Source: a bacterium SCSIO 12827
GTDB taxonomy: Bacteria; Pseudomonadota; Alphaproteobacteria; Rhodospirillales; Casp-alpha2
Direction of reading: 5' to 3'
Assembly (NCBI GenBank): GCA_024397995.1
Contig: CP073746.1
Coordinates: 3,532,001-3,596,000, forward strand
Length of the DNA: 64,000 nucleotides
Shown in pieces: positions 7,718 through 16,754 of this stretch. The first letter of the stretch is position 1; each line of letters begins with the position of its first letter. The notes beneath the pieces are model-generated. The model ran no database searches. It saw only the letters and a list, made by a program, of their open reading frames with translations, and was not told where the DNA came from. The translations under genes were made by a program, and so were the position numbers.

Positions 7718-8406
7718 AACGCGCACGACGCATTTGGACCCTTCCCGGAACCGACGTCGAGAACCTAGTCCACGACTGCACGGTGACGGCGGACAGCCTG
7801 CGCCTGCGCACTTGGTACCGCCAACGCGACGGCGTCAACCGGCCAGGCAAGGGTGGTGCCGGCGGTAGCATCTTCGGCGAAGATCTCGCGCCGCGGCTTT
7901 CGGGCATGCTGCTGACACCCGCGGGCAACGTGACCCTGGATTGGGATAACACCGCTATGCGGGATGGCGCGGTCCATTACCTGTCCACAACCTGCAATGG
8001 GTCGCCAGCACCGGCACCCTACCGCGTGATGGAGATCGATGCTATTGCTCGCCTCTGTCCCGCGGAGTTACGCCAAGCCGCCGAGTACCCCCATTGGGAG
8101 CATAAGCAATACGTCTACATCTACGATCTCATTGACCACATCACCGCAGTCTCGGGTGTTAGCCTGTTTCCCGCCCTCAAGATCGTCACCGACGGGGATG
8201 GCATAGGTGGGTTCACCGGACCTGGCGTGATTGTCGAGGCACGTCTGGGCCCGCTCGGCTTCGTCGGCGCATTCGACCACACCGTGACGGGGAACGGCGT
8301 CGACTACCGGGACGCCCGCCGCCTTCTGCCCGACGGCACGCTCAATCCTAATCGCGGTTTTTTCACCCTACCCTCGGTCATGCCGCCGGAATGGGAGTTC
8401 GGCTGA
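7711..8406 (+). CDS. Unknown protein in the Hint/radical SAM cassette
   Basis: The product is 231 residues, soluble-looking, with many Trp/Tyr/His (HWEHKQYVYIYDLIDHI around 130-145) and several DG and GxG turns. It overlaps the preceding gene by 7 bases and the radical SAM gene by 1 base, so it belongs to the same operon. The C-terminal part (DGTLNPNRGFFTLP) looks beta-rich. I recognise no family; a substrate-binding or substrate role in the cassette is possible but not shown. Confidence 0.6.
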   Translation: MLKRARRIWTLPGTDVENLVHDCTVTADSLRLRTWYRQRDGVNRPGKGGAGGSIFGEDLAPRLSGMLLTPAGNVTLDWDNTAMRDGAVHYLSTTCNGSPAPAPYRVMEIDAIARLCPAELRQAAEYPHWEHKQYVYIYDLIDHITAVSGVSLFPALKIVTDGDGIGGFTGPGVIVEARLGPLGFVGAFDHTVTGNGVDYRDARRLLPDGTLNPNRGFFTLPSVMPPEWEFG

Positions 8407-9821
8407 TGCCATACAGGCTGACCCTGGAGGGGAAGGACACCCTTCATCTTCTATACGATCCGATGTTCTCAACCCTGACCCACGAGGAAGACGACGGCGG
8501 ACAGATCGTCCATCCCGCCTTCACCGCCGAAGGCCCCGTGTCCTGGTCTGTGCCGCAGCGCGTGTCGCCGGACAACCCCGGCCGCAAGGCAGGTATCCGC
8601 ACTCTGAAAATCCAGATGGGATTCAAGTGCAACTACGCCTGCGCCTATTGCAATCAGGCAAGTTGGAGCACTTTCCTGGGCGGCGCGATTGAGGACGCCA
8701 AGCTGTTCTTGCGCAATCTCGATACCTGGTTCGCAACCGATTCTGCCGCCAAGGACGGCGGCAACGACCTACGTATCGAATTCTGGGGCGGCGAACCTTT
8801 CGTCTACTGGGCCAAGCTGAAGATCCTGGGCGACGAGCTGCGCCGGCGCTATCCCAGAGCACGATTCAATGTCATCACCAATGGCTCGTTGCTCGACGAT
8901 GAAAAGATCGATTGGCTGATCGCCCAGCGGGTCGGGGTGCAGATCAGCCACGACGGCCCAGCCCAGAAATACCGCAACCCGGAAGACATTCTGGACGATC
9001 CGGAAAAATGCCGGCTGATTCGCCGGTTGATGGCGGCGGCGGGCCAGTTGGACAGTGCGGATCAATCTTCGAGCGACACGCCGTCCTTCGGCTTCGGTTT
9101 CGGCACGGTGCTGACGCGGTGGAATTATTCCCTCGCCGCCGTGCGCCGCCATATCGAGGAGAAGCTGAGCGTGCCGCCTGGGTCAATCTCCTCCAACACC
9201 GAAGAAATCCTTCTTCCCTATGACGATGACGCCCTGGCCTGCGTGCCGCAAGATGCACGCGACCATCGGGCGGCGTTACACACCCTATTCATTGAAGCAG
9301 CCAATGGTCTAACTGTCCCCGGTTGCAATTCCGTGCGCGGAAAGATCGAGGACTTTCTTGAATCGCTCAGCAAGAAGCGCCCAATCGCGGCCCTCGGCCA
9401 AAAATGCGGCATGGACCGCGAGGACACCATCGCCGTTAACCTGATGGGCGAGGTAACGACTTGCCACAACGTTTCCGCCGACGACCCTCGACACAACTTG
9501 GGCAATGTCCGCGACCTAGCTGCCGTGCGCCTGGACACCGCGCATCACCATCAGACACGCAACGAATGCCGCAACTGTCCGGTAGTCCAGTTGTGCAAAG
9601 GATCCTGCATGTTCCTGGAAGGGAAGTACTGGCAGACCGCCTGCGACGTCAGCTTCACCTACAACACGGCCATGCTGGCCGCCGCCCTCTATTATCTGAC
9701 CGGGATGACATTGACCCGAATTGATGCCCTGGACGGTGCCTTCATCCGCCGGCCCGGCATTACATCGGCAGAGGTCATTCGCCTGAAGCCCGCGGATCTG
9801 GCGGAGGCGATCGATGCGTGA
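8406..9821 (+). CDS. Radical SAM enzyme with SPASM domain (peptide-maturase type)
   Basis: The product is 471 residues. The radical SAM cluster motif CX3CX2C is C75-NYA-C79-AY-C82, followed by a GGEP motif. The C-terminal SPASM pattern is complete: C334-X13-G-X4-C353, then C388-X2-C391-X5-C397-X3-C401, then C413. Enzymes with this layout (anSME, sactipeptide and quinohemoprotein maturases) modify protein or peptide side chains, often at Cys or Ser. The ATG at 8406 overlaps the previous TGA, with GGGAG at 8393-8397 as binding site. The closest Cys-rich candidate substrate is the Hint protein two genes upstream. The substrate is inferred, not shown. Confidence 0.88.
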   Translation: MPYRLTLEGKDTLHLLYDPMFSTLTHEEDDGGQIVHPAFTAEGPVSWSVPQRVSPDNPGRKAGIRTLKIQMGFKCNYACAYCNQASWSTFLGGAIEDAKLFLRNLDTWFATDSAAKDGGNDLRIEFWGGEPFVYWAKLKILGDELRRRYPRARFNVITNGSLLDDEKIDWLIAQRVGVQISHDGPAQKYRNPEDILDDPEKCRLIRRLMAAAGQLDSADQSSSDTPSFGFGFGTVLTRWNYSLAAVRRHIEEKLSVPPGSISSNTEEILLPYDDDALACVPQDARDHRAALHTLFIEAANGLTVPGCNSVRGKIEDFLESLSKKRPIAALGQKCGMDREDTIAVNLMGEVTTCHNVSADDPRHNLGNVRDLAAVRLDTAHHHQTRNECRNCPVVQLCKGSCMFLEGKYWQTACDVSFTYNTAMLAAALYYLTGMTLTRIDALDGAFIRRPGITSAEVIRLKPADLAEAIDA

Positions 9822-10413
9822 CCTTGCCCGATGGTCGGAGCCGATCCCGAAAATCATGATCTTCGATTTCGCCGGTGGCCGCATCGCCGCCATGAACGAC
9901 CTGATCCTTGCGGAAATGCGCACCGTCGACGCGACACCGGACAGCATCCACGGCGACAACATCGTCAATCGACGGGCGACGGAATGCCTATTCGACCGCA
10001 GACCCCTGCCGCCCGGGCTGACGGGCTTGGTCGAGCGGCTCTACGCCGCGCTCGCCGTCTATCTTGAACGCTGGCATCCGGCGCTCATTGATCGGCCCTT
10101 CCGCCACAGGTCTTGGTGCAATTATTACAAGCCCAACGAGGGTGTCCCCTGGCACGACCATGGAGAGACCCCCGTGGTTGCCGTCTATTCGGTGCAGGGA
10201 GACGGCGGCGATCTGATCATTCAGGACGACAGCGATCCCGCTCGATGCCATCGGGTGGAAACGCCGCCAGGACGGCTGATCTTCATGCCCGGACATCTGC
10301 GCCATTGTTCGACTCCGAATTTCGGGCCGATCAACATGCGGGTTTCCCTACCCGTCAACTTTCAGTTCACGAAGGGCCCCGGCGCGACGCTGACCAACCC
10401 TGAGCTTTCCTGA
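9814..10413 (+). CDS. 2-oxoglutarate/Fe(II) oxygenase-like protein
   Basis: The product is 199 residues. The C-terminal half matches the double-stranded beta-helix of phage-type 2OG-Fe(II) oxygenases: SWCNYYKPNEGVPWHDHGE gives candidate metal ligands H114/H116, GDLIIQDD is the next strand, GRLIFMPGHLRHCS gives H164 and MRVSLPV gives R176 for the co-substrate. The ligand pair is HxH rather than the usual HxD. Such enzymes hydroxylate proteins or small molecules. It overlaps the radical SAM gene by 8 bases with GGAGG at 9803-9807, so it is part of the same operon and may add a second modification. Confidence 0.7.
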   Translation: MRDLARWSEPIPKIMIFDFAGGRIAAMNDLILAEMRTVDATPDSIHGDNIVNRRATECLFDRRPLPPGLTGLVERLYAALAVYLERWHPALIDRPFRHRSWCNYYKPNEGVPWHDHGETPVVAVYSVQGDGGDLIIQDDSDPARCHRVETPPGRLIFMPGHLRHCSTPNFGPINMRVSLPVNFQFTKGPGATLTNPELS

Positions 10414-10442
10414 AATTAACACCATCACAGTCGCGAGGCCTC

Positions 10443-11966
10443 ATGCCGCCGGTCGATTTTTCCGTCTTCGTCGTTCTGTGGAACAATCTGCAGGGACTGA
10501 AGACGCCGAACCTCCACATCCACATGGCCCGGTGGCTAGAAATCAAGCCGCAAGAAGGTCACCACGAACTACTAATGATGGCGTTCCGCAATTCAGGAAA
10601 GTCGACCTTAGTTGGTCTATTTTGCGCCTGGATGCTGTGGCGAGATGCAAATCTACGGATCATAGTGCTGGCGGCGGATCTGGCGTTGGCCCGCAAAATG
10701 GTGCGCAACGTCAAACGCATCATCGAACGCCACCCATTGACACAACGCATGAAGCCGAAACGGGCAGACCAATGGGCATCAGAACAATTCACGGTCAATC
10801 GCGGGGCCGAACTGCGCGACCCATCCATGTTGGCCCGTGGCATTAGCGCCAACCTGACCGGGTCGCGCGCCGATGTCGTGATCTGCGACGATGTCGAGGT
10901 TCCAAACACCTGCGACACTGCACCCAAGCGGGCCGACCTACGCGCACGTTTGGCGGAAATAGAATACGTTTTGGTACCGGGTGGCCTGCAGCTTTATATC
11001 GGCACACCCCATGCCTACGACACCATCTACGCGGCCGAGGCACGGATAGGTGTAGAGAACGGTAATCCGTTCCTTGCCGGGTTCGAAAGGCTTGAGATGC
11101 CATTGTTGGGCCCCAGTGGGCAATCACGCTGGCCGGAACGCTTTCCCACTGCGCGCATCGACGCGATCCGCGAGCGCAGCGGCCCCAACAAGTTCCGCAG
11201 CCAGATGCTCCTGGAGCCGGTCAACATCCTGGACAGCCGCCTCGACCCGGACCGCCTGATCTCCTACGCCGATCCGCTGGTTTATGCGGAACGCAACGGC
11301 GTCGGCGTCCTGACCCTTGGCGGCACGCGCCTAGTGTCCGCGTCCTGCTGGTGGGATCCGGCGTACGGTGCGCCTGGTATCGGCGACGCCAGCGTGGTTG
11401 CCGCCCTGTTCACGGACGACAACGGCACCCATTACCTGCACGCCGTCCGATACCTGGAACACGACCCGGAGGAAGCGGCGCGCGCGGCGGTTGGATCGGA
11501 CAACAATGACCGTGACGAGGCCTCGCAGCAATGCCGGCAGATCGCCGCCTTCCTGCGCGACAACCACTTGACCGCGGTAACGCTGGAGACCAACGGCATT
11601 GGACGGTTCCTGCCGGGCCTGCTGCGCCGGGCCCTGGGAACGGCCGGGGTCGAGGCGGCGGTGATCGAAGCGTCCAGTCACCGCGCCAAGGACCTGCGCA
11701 TCCTGGATGCCTTCGATGCCGTCCTTGCGGCCGGGCGTCTGCGTGTCCATGAAAGTATATGGCGGACTCCTTTCGTCCGTGAAATGCGCGAATGGGCCCC
11801 CGGCACAACATGCCGAGACGACGGCCTGGACGCGGTCGCCGGCTGCCTGCTGTCGGAGCCTGTGCGCTTGGGCCGCGGTGTCCCGCCTTCCGGCGACGCC
11901 CCCCGCCGCAAACCCAATTGGCGAAGCGGCGACACCTTCACGGCAAAAACCGATTTCATTTTGTGA
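10443..11966 (+). CDS. Phage terminase large subunit
   Basis: The product is 507 residues. The Walker A variant FRNSGKST lies near residues 48-55 and Walker B VVICDDVE near 144-151, followed by the coupling motif GTPH. The C-terminal half has the RNase H-like nuclease signature, WWDPAYG...DASVVAA with a later ETNGIG and the final DDGLDAVAG. This motor packages DNA into the procapsid through the portal encoded at 22105. No small subunit was recognised nearby. The frame is intact, so the motor may still be functional. Confidence 0.9.
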   Translation: MPPVDFSVFVVLWNNLQGLKTPNLHIHMARWLEIKPQEGHHELLMMAFRNSGKSTLVGLFCAWMLWRDANLRIIVLAADLALARKMVRNVKRIIERHPLTQRMKPKRADQWASEQFTVNRGAELRDPSMLARGISANLTGSRADVVICDDVEVPNTCDTAPKRADLRARLAEIEYVLVPGGLQLYIGTPHAYDTIYAAEARIGVENGNPFLAGFERLEMPLLGPSGQSRWPERFPTARIDAIRERSGPNKFRSQMLLEPVNILDSRLDPDRLISYADPLVYAERNGVGVLTLGGTRLVSASCWWDPAYGAPGIGDASVVAALFTDDNGTHYLHAVRYLEHDPEEAARAAVGSDNNDRDEASQQCRQIAAFLRDNHLTAVTLETNGIGRFLPGLLRRALGTAGVEAAVIEASSHRAKDLRILDAFDAVLAAGRLRVHESIWRTPFVREMREWAPGTTCRDDGLDAVAGCLLSEPVRLGRGVPPSGDAPRRKPNWRSGDTFTAKTDFIL

Positions 11967-12001
11967 CGATCGCCGAAACCGATTTGAAAAGGAATATTCC
12001 C

Positions 12002-12586
12002 ATGGGAACCACGGAGCAAAACCACGCGCTGCCGCCCGATCAGACCCCGACCCCGGATCGGCCCGGCCATACCACCGAATCCGATCTGCCGGGCGTCGGC
12101 GGCGTGGACGGGATGGGAGGCTACGGGCGCACCTTCCTGACCGCACCTGTCGGACGCAATCAGGAAAACCGCGCCGATGACGTGCATAAGGTCTCCGCCT
12201 TCCTTGCCGGAAACAACCTGATGCCTGCGGCCACGCGGGAAGCCAACGAAGATTTTCTCGGCGCCATCGAAAAGGGCCAGATGCGGCTCAACGAGCTTGC
12301 CGGTGGGGGATTGCAGGTCGACGGGATTGTCAAACCCTGGGGCCCGACAGAGGTCCTCAGCCAGCGAGCGGTTTCGGCAGGTAAAATGAAGACTCCATCG
12401 CCCAACGACCCGTCCCCGGCATCAAGCAGGATTCCGAATGTGCTCCAACAATACATTGGGGACGGCCCGCACCAGCCCGAAGAGACTCCCCTGCTCATCG
12501 ATCTGCTGAAATCGCTCAGCGCCCAGATTCGAAAGGACAAGAACCTGTTCAAGAACGCCAAGGTAATCGGCGGCATCAAAGGTTGA
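12002..12586 (+). CDS. Effector-like protein, family copy B (short unknown C-terminus)
   Basis: The product is 194 residues. The ATG at 12002 follows AAAAGGA at 11987-11993. Residues about 28-130 are the shared domain (GGYGRTFLTAPVGRNQEN..., KPWGPTEVLSQRAVSAGKM). The remaining about 65 residues end in a Lys-rich helix and match nothing I know, so this copy may be truncated or carry a small toxin-like tip. It is followed after 86 bases by a CPBP-type membrane protein, a family that includes bacteriocin self-immunity proteins. Confidence 0.6.
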   Translation: MGTTEQNHALPPDQTPTPDRPGHTTESDLPGVGGVDGMGGYGRTFLTAPVGRNQENRADDVHKVSAFLAGNNLMPAATREANEDFLGAIEKGQMRLNELAGGGLQVDGIVKPWGPTEVLSQRAVSAGKMKTPSPNDPSPASSRIPNVLQQYIGDGPHQPEETPLLIDLLKSLSAQIRKDKNLFKNAKVIGGIKG

Positions 12587-12672
12587 ACGGGACGCACAAC
12601 CGTTGTTGATCACCTAGCGCCGGTTTTCTAAATTTCAGGTTGTCTTGGCGCAGTAACCATACTGGACAGAAA

Positions 12673-13353
12673 ATGCCGGTCGGCCGCTCATCCCATCCGC
12701 CCGAACTATCGGCCGCCGAAATCGCTCTCGTGGCCATTCTGTTCGCGGCAAGCGTCCTCGACGACGTCATCCTGATGATGCATATCGCGGACATAAATCA
12801 CTTCCTCCTGTTCGACTATGGAAAGAAGGCCATCATGTTCGCCGTTTGCTTGTCCATGCCGGGCTTTCGGCAGGCATGCCGGCAAGCATTTGCCGCGCCG
12901 GGCGTGCCGTGGAGCGGTTCCGGCTGGTTTAACCCGCACGTCCTTGTCGTCATGACCGGCGCCTTCGCCGCCGACCAAGTGGTTTATCAGATTGGGGGTA
13001 CTTGGAATTGGCACTTCGGCGGGCTTGAGTTGTATCAGGTTCCGACCTATCGCGAGGACGTCATCAAGTATCTCGACCTGACCTTCGGGCTGGTCTTCAA
13101 TTCGGTGGTGGAGGAGTTGTTCTACAGAGCCATCCTGCTCGCCGCCCTCGTCCGTTTCATTCCCCATTGGGGCCTGCGTATCGTGATCGCGGGCCTCATG
13201 TTCGGAGCCGTTCACTGGTCTCAGGGCATTATCTGGGTGATGACGATCTCCCTCCTGGGCGGCCTGTTCGGTTACCTATATCACCTGACACGGTCAATCT
13301 TCCCCGGCATCGTCGTCCACACCGCGCACAATCTGATCGCCTTCACGAATTGA
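12673..13353 (+). CDS. CPBP (Abi/CaaX-like) family membrane protease
   Basis: The product is 226 residues from ATG 12673, with about six membrane segments. The family motifs are all present: EELFYR (motif 1), FGAVHW (motif 2) and HTAHN (motif 3), the Glu and His residues being the catalytic or metal ligands. Known members process prenylated proteins, anchor proteins to the wall, or protect producers against their own bacteriocins. It follows copy B of the effector-like family on the same strand, which makes immunity a plausible role. A TTG at 12640 is an alternative start. Confidence 0.82.
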   Translation: MPVGRSSHPPELSAAEIALVAILFAASVLDDVILMMHIADINHFLLFDYGKKAIMFAVCLSMPGFRQACRQAFAAPGVPWSGSGWFNPHVLVVMTGAFAADQVVYQIGGTWNWHFGGLELYQVPTYREDVIKYLDLTFGLVFNSVVEELFYRAILLAALVRFIPHWGLRIVIAGLMFGAVHWSQGIIWVMTISLLGGLFGYLYHLTRSIFPGIVVHTAHNLIAFTN

Positions 13354-13385
13354 TGCCGGCCGGCACAAAATTGGGAGTGACCCGC

Positions 13386-13781
13386 ATGCCTTCCACTGCC
13401 GACACTGCCAATACCCGCGCCCTGCACACCGCCAACGAAGCTTTGCGCGAGGCAAGCCTCGCCCGCCAAGCCATCATCGCCCACGAGCGGCAATGCGTGG
13501 AGCGGTCGCGCGAAGCAGCCCAGTCGTTCGAGCGCATGGGTCAGGAACTGCGTGCCTTCATGGCCCAAACCCGCGATGCCCGCGCCCGCCTGCATGACCG
13601 GGTCGACCAGACACAGGATCGCATCACGGATAATCAGGTGCAGGTTCTGGAGGGTTTCGCGGCACTCCGCTCTGGCCTGATCCGGGGATTGTTCGCGGCC
13701 CTACTGGCGCTGACAGGCGGCGTCGCCGCCATGGCCTGGTATCTGATGACGGGACCAATGACTGAGCGGCTGATGCCCTAA
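13386..13781 (+). CDS. Coiled-coil protein with C-terminal membrane anchor, phage-type
   Basis: The product is 131 residues. Residues about 10-95 form a long amphipathic helix rich in Arg, Glu and Ala; residues about 103-125 are a membrane segment. The layout resembles phage XhlA/hemolysin-type or spanin-like accessory proteins. The ATG at 13386 is preceded by GGGAG (13373-13377, spacing 8); an ATG at 13353 overlapping the CPBP stop is possible. It closes this cargo block before the opposite-strand gene. Confidence 0.5.
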   Translation: MPSTADTANTRALHTANEALREASLARQAIIAHERQCVERSREAAQSFERMGQELRAFMAQTRDARARLHDRVDQTQDRITDNQVQVLEGFAALRSGLIRGLFAALLALTGGVAAMAWYLMTGPMTERLMP

Positions 13782-13794
13782 GGCGCGGGACGCA

Positions 13795-15639
13795 TCATGT
13801 GGCTGTCGAAATCCGGTGGATCAGTTCCGCCATGGTTTCCTCGGCGATCGAATTGTCCGCCTGACAGGTGCCGGCAGCGCGATGACCACCGCCGCCGAAG
13901 CGCAGCATGAGTTCGCCCACGTTGACCGGCGAGGAGCGGTCGAAAATCGACTTACCGACGGCGAACACGGTGTTCCTGTCCTGCTTTCCCATGACCACAT
14001 GCATGGAGATATTACACTCCGGAAACAGGGCATAGATCAGGAACCGGTTGCCGCAATAGATGTCCGTTTCCTTGCGCATGTCGATGACAGCGAGCTTGTC
14101 GTGCATGGCGGTGCAACGCCGCAGTTGTTCCTCGAACTTGGGCCGATGTTCGTTGTACAAATCGATGCGTTCCTTGACGTCGGGAAGTTCCAGGATCTCC
14201 TCAATAGTGAAGTTCCGGCAGTCCTCGATCAGGCCCATCATCAATTCGTAGTTGGGAATGCGGAAGCCGCGGAAGCGGCCGAGCCCCGTGCGCGGGTCCA
14301 TGATGAAATTGAGCAGCGCCCAACCCTGGGGATTGAGTACGTCATCCATTTCGTATTGCGCCGAATCCGCCTGGTCGACGGCGTCCATCAGTTCGCCCGA
14401 CACATAGGGGAAGCCCTCTTCCCCGCCGAAATAGTTGTAGACCACGCGCGCCGCCGACGGCGCCGTCGGGTCGATGACATGGTTGTCACGCTGACCGCCG
14501 ACGCGCTCCATCTCGCTCAGGTGGTGGTCAAAGGCGAGATAAACCCGCTCGTCAAATGGCACGTTGGTCGAGATGTCGCTGTCAGTGAGGTCGACCTCGC
14601 CGTACTGCATTTGGCGCGGATGAACGAACAGGATGTCGTCGATCAGTTCCATTTCCTCGAACAGAACGGCGCAAACCAAACCGTCGAAGTCGCTACGGGT
14701 GATCAGGCGGAACTGCCGCCCACTTTCCTTCAACGCGCGGGCCAGCGGCTTTCCAGCGCCCATGATCGGAGATTCGATGGGCTTCGTGACTGGCTTGGCC
14801 TCGGGCTTGGGTTCTGGGGCGGACGTCGTACCGTTTTCAACAGGCTGGTCCGCTGGCTCAGCTACCGGTGACACGGAGACACGCTGCGGCGTGCCGCCCT
14901 TGACGGCAAGGCCGATTTCCAGCGTCTCGAACCAGTTGAGAAAACGGCCCACATTAGTGCCGGTGAACACCAGACCGCGCTGCGGCACGATGATTTCAGG
15001 GCTCAGTTCCCGCACGCGGCGGATCCAATCATCGCGCGCGGCGGGAGAGCCCATCCAACGCTGATGGAACCCGGTCAGGTACTGAACATGGCGGTCAAAG
15101 TCGCGCACCGTGAACCCGTCACGGTCATCGGGTGGCACCAGGGCGCCACCGATGTCGCCCGAGAACAACACCTTGGCGACGGGATCAAAGACCGAGAAAT
15201 TGCCCGGAGAATGCAGGTAGTGGGCCGGGATCAGTTGCAGTCGGCCGCCCTCGCCAAAACGGATTTCCATGCCTTCGTCGGGCACGGCGACGAAATCGGC
15301 CTCGCGATCGTAATGGGTGACGTAGCCCAGCCATAGCCAGGGCACATGGACCTTCAGTTCGTCGACGCAGACCTCGCGCCACAGCGGCAGCGATGATCCT
15401 GCGTCCGGATCCTCATGGGTCAGGATGACATGTTTGATGTCGGCAAGCGGCACCTCGCGTTCGACGGCGTCGAACACGGCCGGAAAAATCTCCACACCGC
15501 CCGGATCGATCAGCACGGCCTCATTGCCCGCGCGCACGACCACCTGGTTGGAATCAACCAGATCGGGCGGCTTGCCGCTGTCCTGGCCAAAGATCAGCCA
15601 GGACCGCGTTCCGTCTCGGAACACCACTTCTGAACGCAC
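13795..15639 (-). CDS. Fusion of an ODP-type metallo-beta-lactamase domain with a DHH/DHHA1 phosphoesterase
   Basis: From GTG 15639 (AGGGG 8 bases upstream) the product has 614 residues. Residues about 1-250 form a beta-lactamase fold of the oxygen-binding di-iron (ODP/FprA-like) type: ILTHEDPDAGSSLPLW replaces the usual HxHxDH, and later HYLHSPG and LFSGDIG supply metal ligands. A Pro/Glu/Lys-rich linker (about 275-310) leads to a DHH domain with ITRSDFDGLVCA and LAFDHHLSE motifs and a C-terminal FGGGGHRAAGTC of DHHA1. DHH proteins cut short oligonucleotides or cyclic dinucleotides. The fusion suggests an oxygen- or redox-controlled phosphodiesterase. It lies opposite to all island genes and looks like a host gene. 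Confidence 0.75.
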   Translation of the reverse strand: MRSEVVFRDGTRSWLIFGQDSGKPPDLVDSNQVVVRAGNEAVLIDPGGVEIFPAVFDAVEREVPLADIKHVILTHEDPDAGSSLPLWREVCVDELKVHVPWLWLGYVTHYDREADFVAVPDEGMEIRFGEGGRLQLIPAHYLHSPGNFSVFDPVAKVLFSGDIGGALVPPDDRDGFTVRDFDRHVQYLTGFHQRWMGSPAARDDWIRRVRELSPEIIVPQRGLVFTGTNVGRFLNWFETLEIGLAVKGGTPQRVSVSPVAEPADQPVENGTTSAPEPKPEAKPVTKPIESPIMGAGKPLARALKESGRQFRLITRSDFDGLVCAVLFEEMELIDDILFVHPRQMQYGEVDLTDSDISTNVPFDERVYLAFDHHLSEMERVGGQRDNHVIDPTAPSAARVVYNYFGGEEGFPYVSGELMDAVDQADSAQYEMDDVLNPQGWALLNFIMDPRTGLGRFRGFRIPNYELMMGLIEDCRNFTIEEILELPDVKERIDLYNEHRPKFEEQLRRCTAMHDKLAVIDMRKETDIYCGNRFLIYALFPECNISMHVVMGKQDRNTVFAVGKSIFDRSSPVNVGELMLRFGGGGHRAAGTCQADNSIAEETMAELIHRISTAT

Positions 15640-15853
15640 TATGACAACCCCTGTCGTTGGACTTGGTTCAAGTGGCCTTCCTCTTGAGCACAATCGGTTT
15701 CTTATCACTTGCCGGCCCCAACAATAGAAGATTTTTCTAAACCGCGCCAAGGGCTTGTGAATGCCCGCGCAACCGACCCGCGGCCTGTTTCATCCGAAGC
15801 GGCAAGACATTTGTCCGTTCCGCCTGGGAACCCGCGAACAAAGGACAATGTTC

Positions 15854-16648
15854 ATGCGCCCGACTTTCCTCGGAACACCAACCAGGCGGCTCGATCCCGT
15901 CACCGCCGCCAGTGAGTTCCGTCATGTCGCGGCTTCCGGCCAGGGTAGGTTTCAGCGCGACCCATCCGGCAATGCCGATATCCAGGGTGTCAGGATCGAC
16001 AAACAAAAAGCCGACCTATTGGAGACCGCGCTGAAAACGCGCGGAATTGCCGATCAGAAAGCATTCTCTGAACGGTTACGCCGCCATGGTGCAGGCCTTG
16101 AGGATGAGGAACGCGATCTCCTCATCAATCTGGCGGCAAACTGGTTCGAGACAACCGCAGATCAGGAATTTGAGGTCATTGCGGCGAATAGCCTTGAACT
16201 GCTGGGAAATAGAGCATCAGGGAACATTGCCTCTACGCCAGTCAAGCGGGACACTTCCGACGCGCCGGCGCAACCTGCATCTCTGGATTTCGGGCGTTTG
16301 CAGGCCGAGCTTGAAACTGCGAGCCGAAACCGGCGCGCCGCGATCGAACGGGCGGCCCGTAAAGAAGCAGAGTTCAATGTCGCGAGAGATGCCTCCAACA
16401 TTGCCTGGGAGCGGGTCCAGAAAGAATCTGCCAAGGCCGGCATCCAGGTCGGGTACATCCTATTGACCGGGAAAGGGCGCGCCGCGCCTCCTGCCCTGGC
16501 GGCGGCGATAGGCGCCTACAATCAGGCGATGACGGATGCGGCACGACAACAGGATGAGTTAAATGTTTTGCGAAACGACATCGCGGAATGGGACAATGTG
16601 ATCCGCGAAATTCTCGCGCGCATGCCCGGAGCACCCCCGGCAAAATAG
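15854..16648 (+). CDS. Cargo protein of unknown function (candidate fifth effector-like gene)
   Basis: The product is 264 residues from ATG 15854, preceded by AAGGA at 15841-15845 (spacing 8); the ATG at 15848 is too close to it. The first 150 residues are mixed charged helices. Residues about 150-260 form an Ala/Glu/Arg-rich coiled coil. It lacks the shared domain of the four-copy family. It is followed after 106 bases by a signal-peptide protein, so the pairing resembles the other cassettes. No enzyme motif was seen. Confidence 0.45.
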   Translation: MRPTFLGTPTRRLDPVTAASEFRHVAASGQGRFQRDPSGNADIQGVRIDKQKADLLETALKTRGIADQKAFSERLRRHGAGLEDEERDLLINLAANWFETTADQEFEVIAANSLELLGNRASGNIASTPVKRDTSDAPAQPASLDFGRLQAELETASRNRRAAIERAARKEAEFNVARDASNIAWERVQKESAKAGIQVGYILLTGKGRAAPPALAAAIGAYNQAMTDAARQQDELNVLRNDIAEWDNVIREILARMPGAPPAK

Positions 16649-16754
16649 CCGTATCATCTTCGTTTCAGCGCGGGATTTCAGGGGTTATATCCCCTTTAGC
16701 CAAATGCCCGCGCCGCCCGATGGCCCGGGCGACAGGGAGAACAGGGAGTTCGAC

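Noticed and set aside
13795-15750. Start of the ODP-DHH protein at the far ATG (15750)
   Set aside because: The first 37 residues would be a basic, non-conserved stretch; GTG 15639 has a proper binding site and begins the conserved domain.
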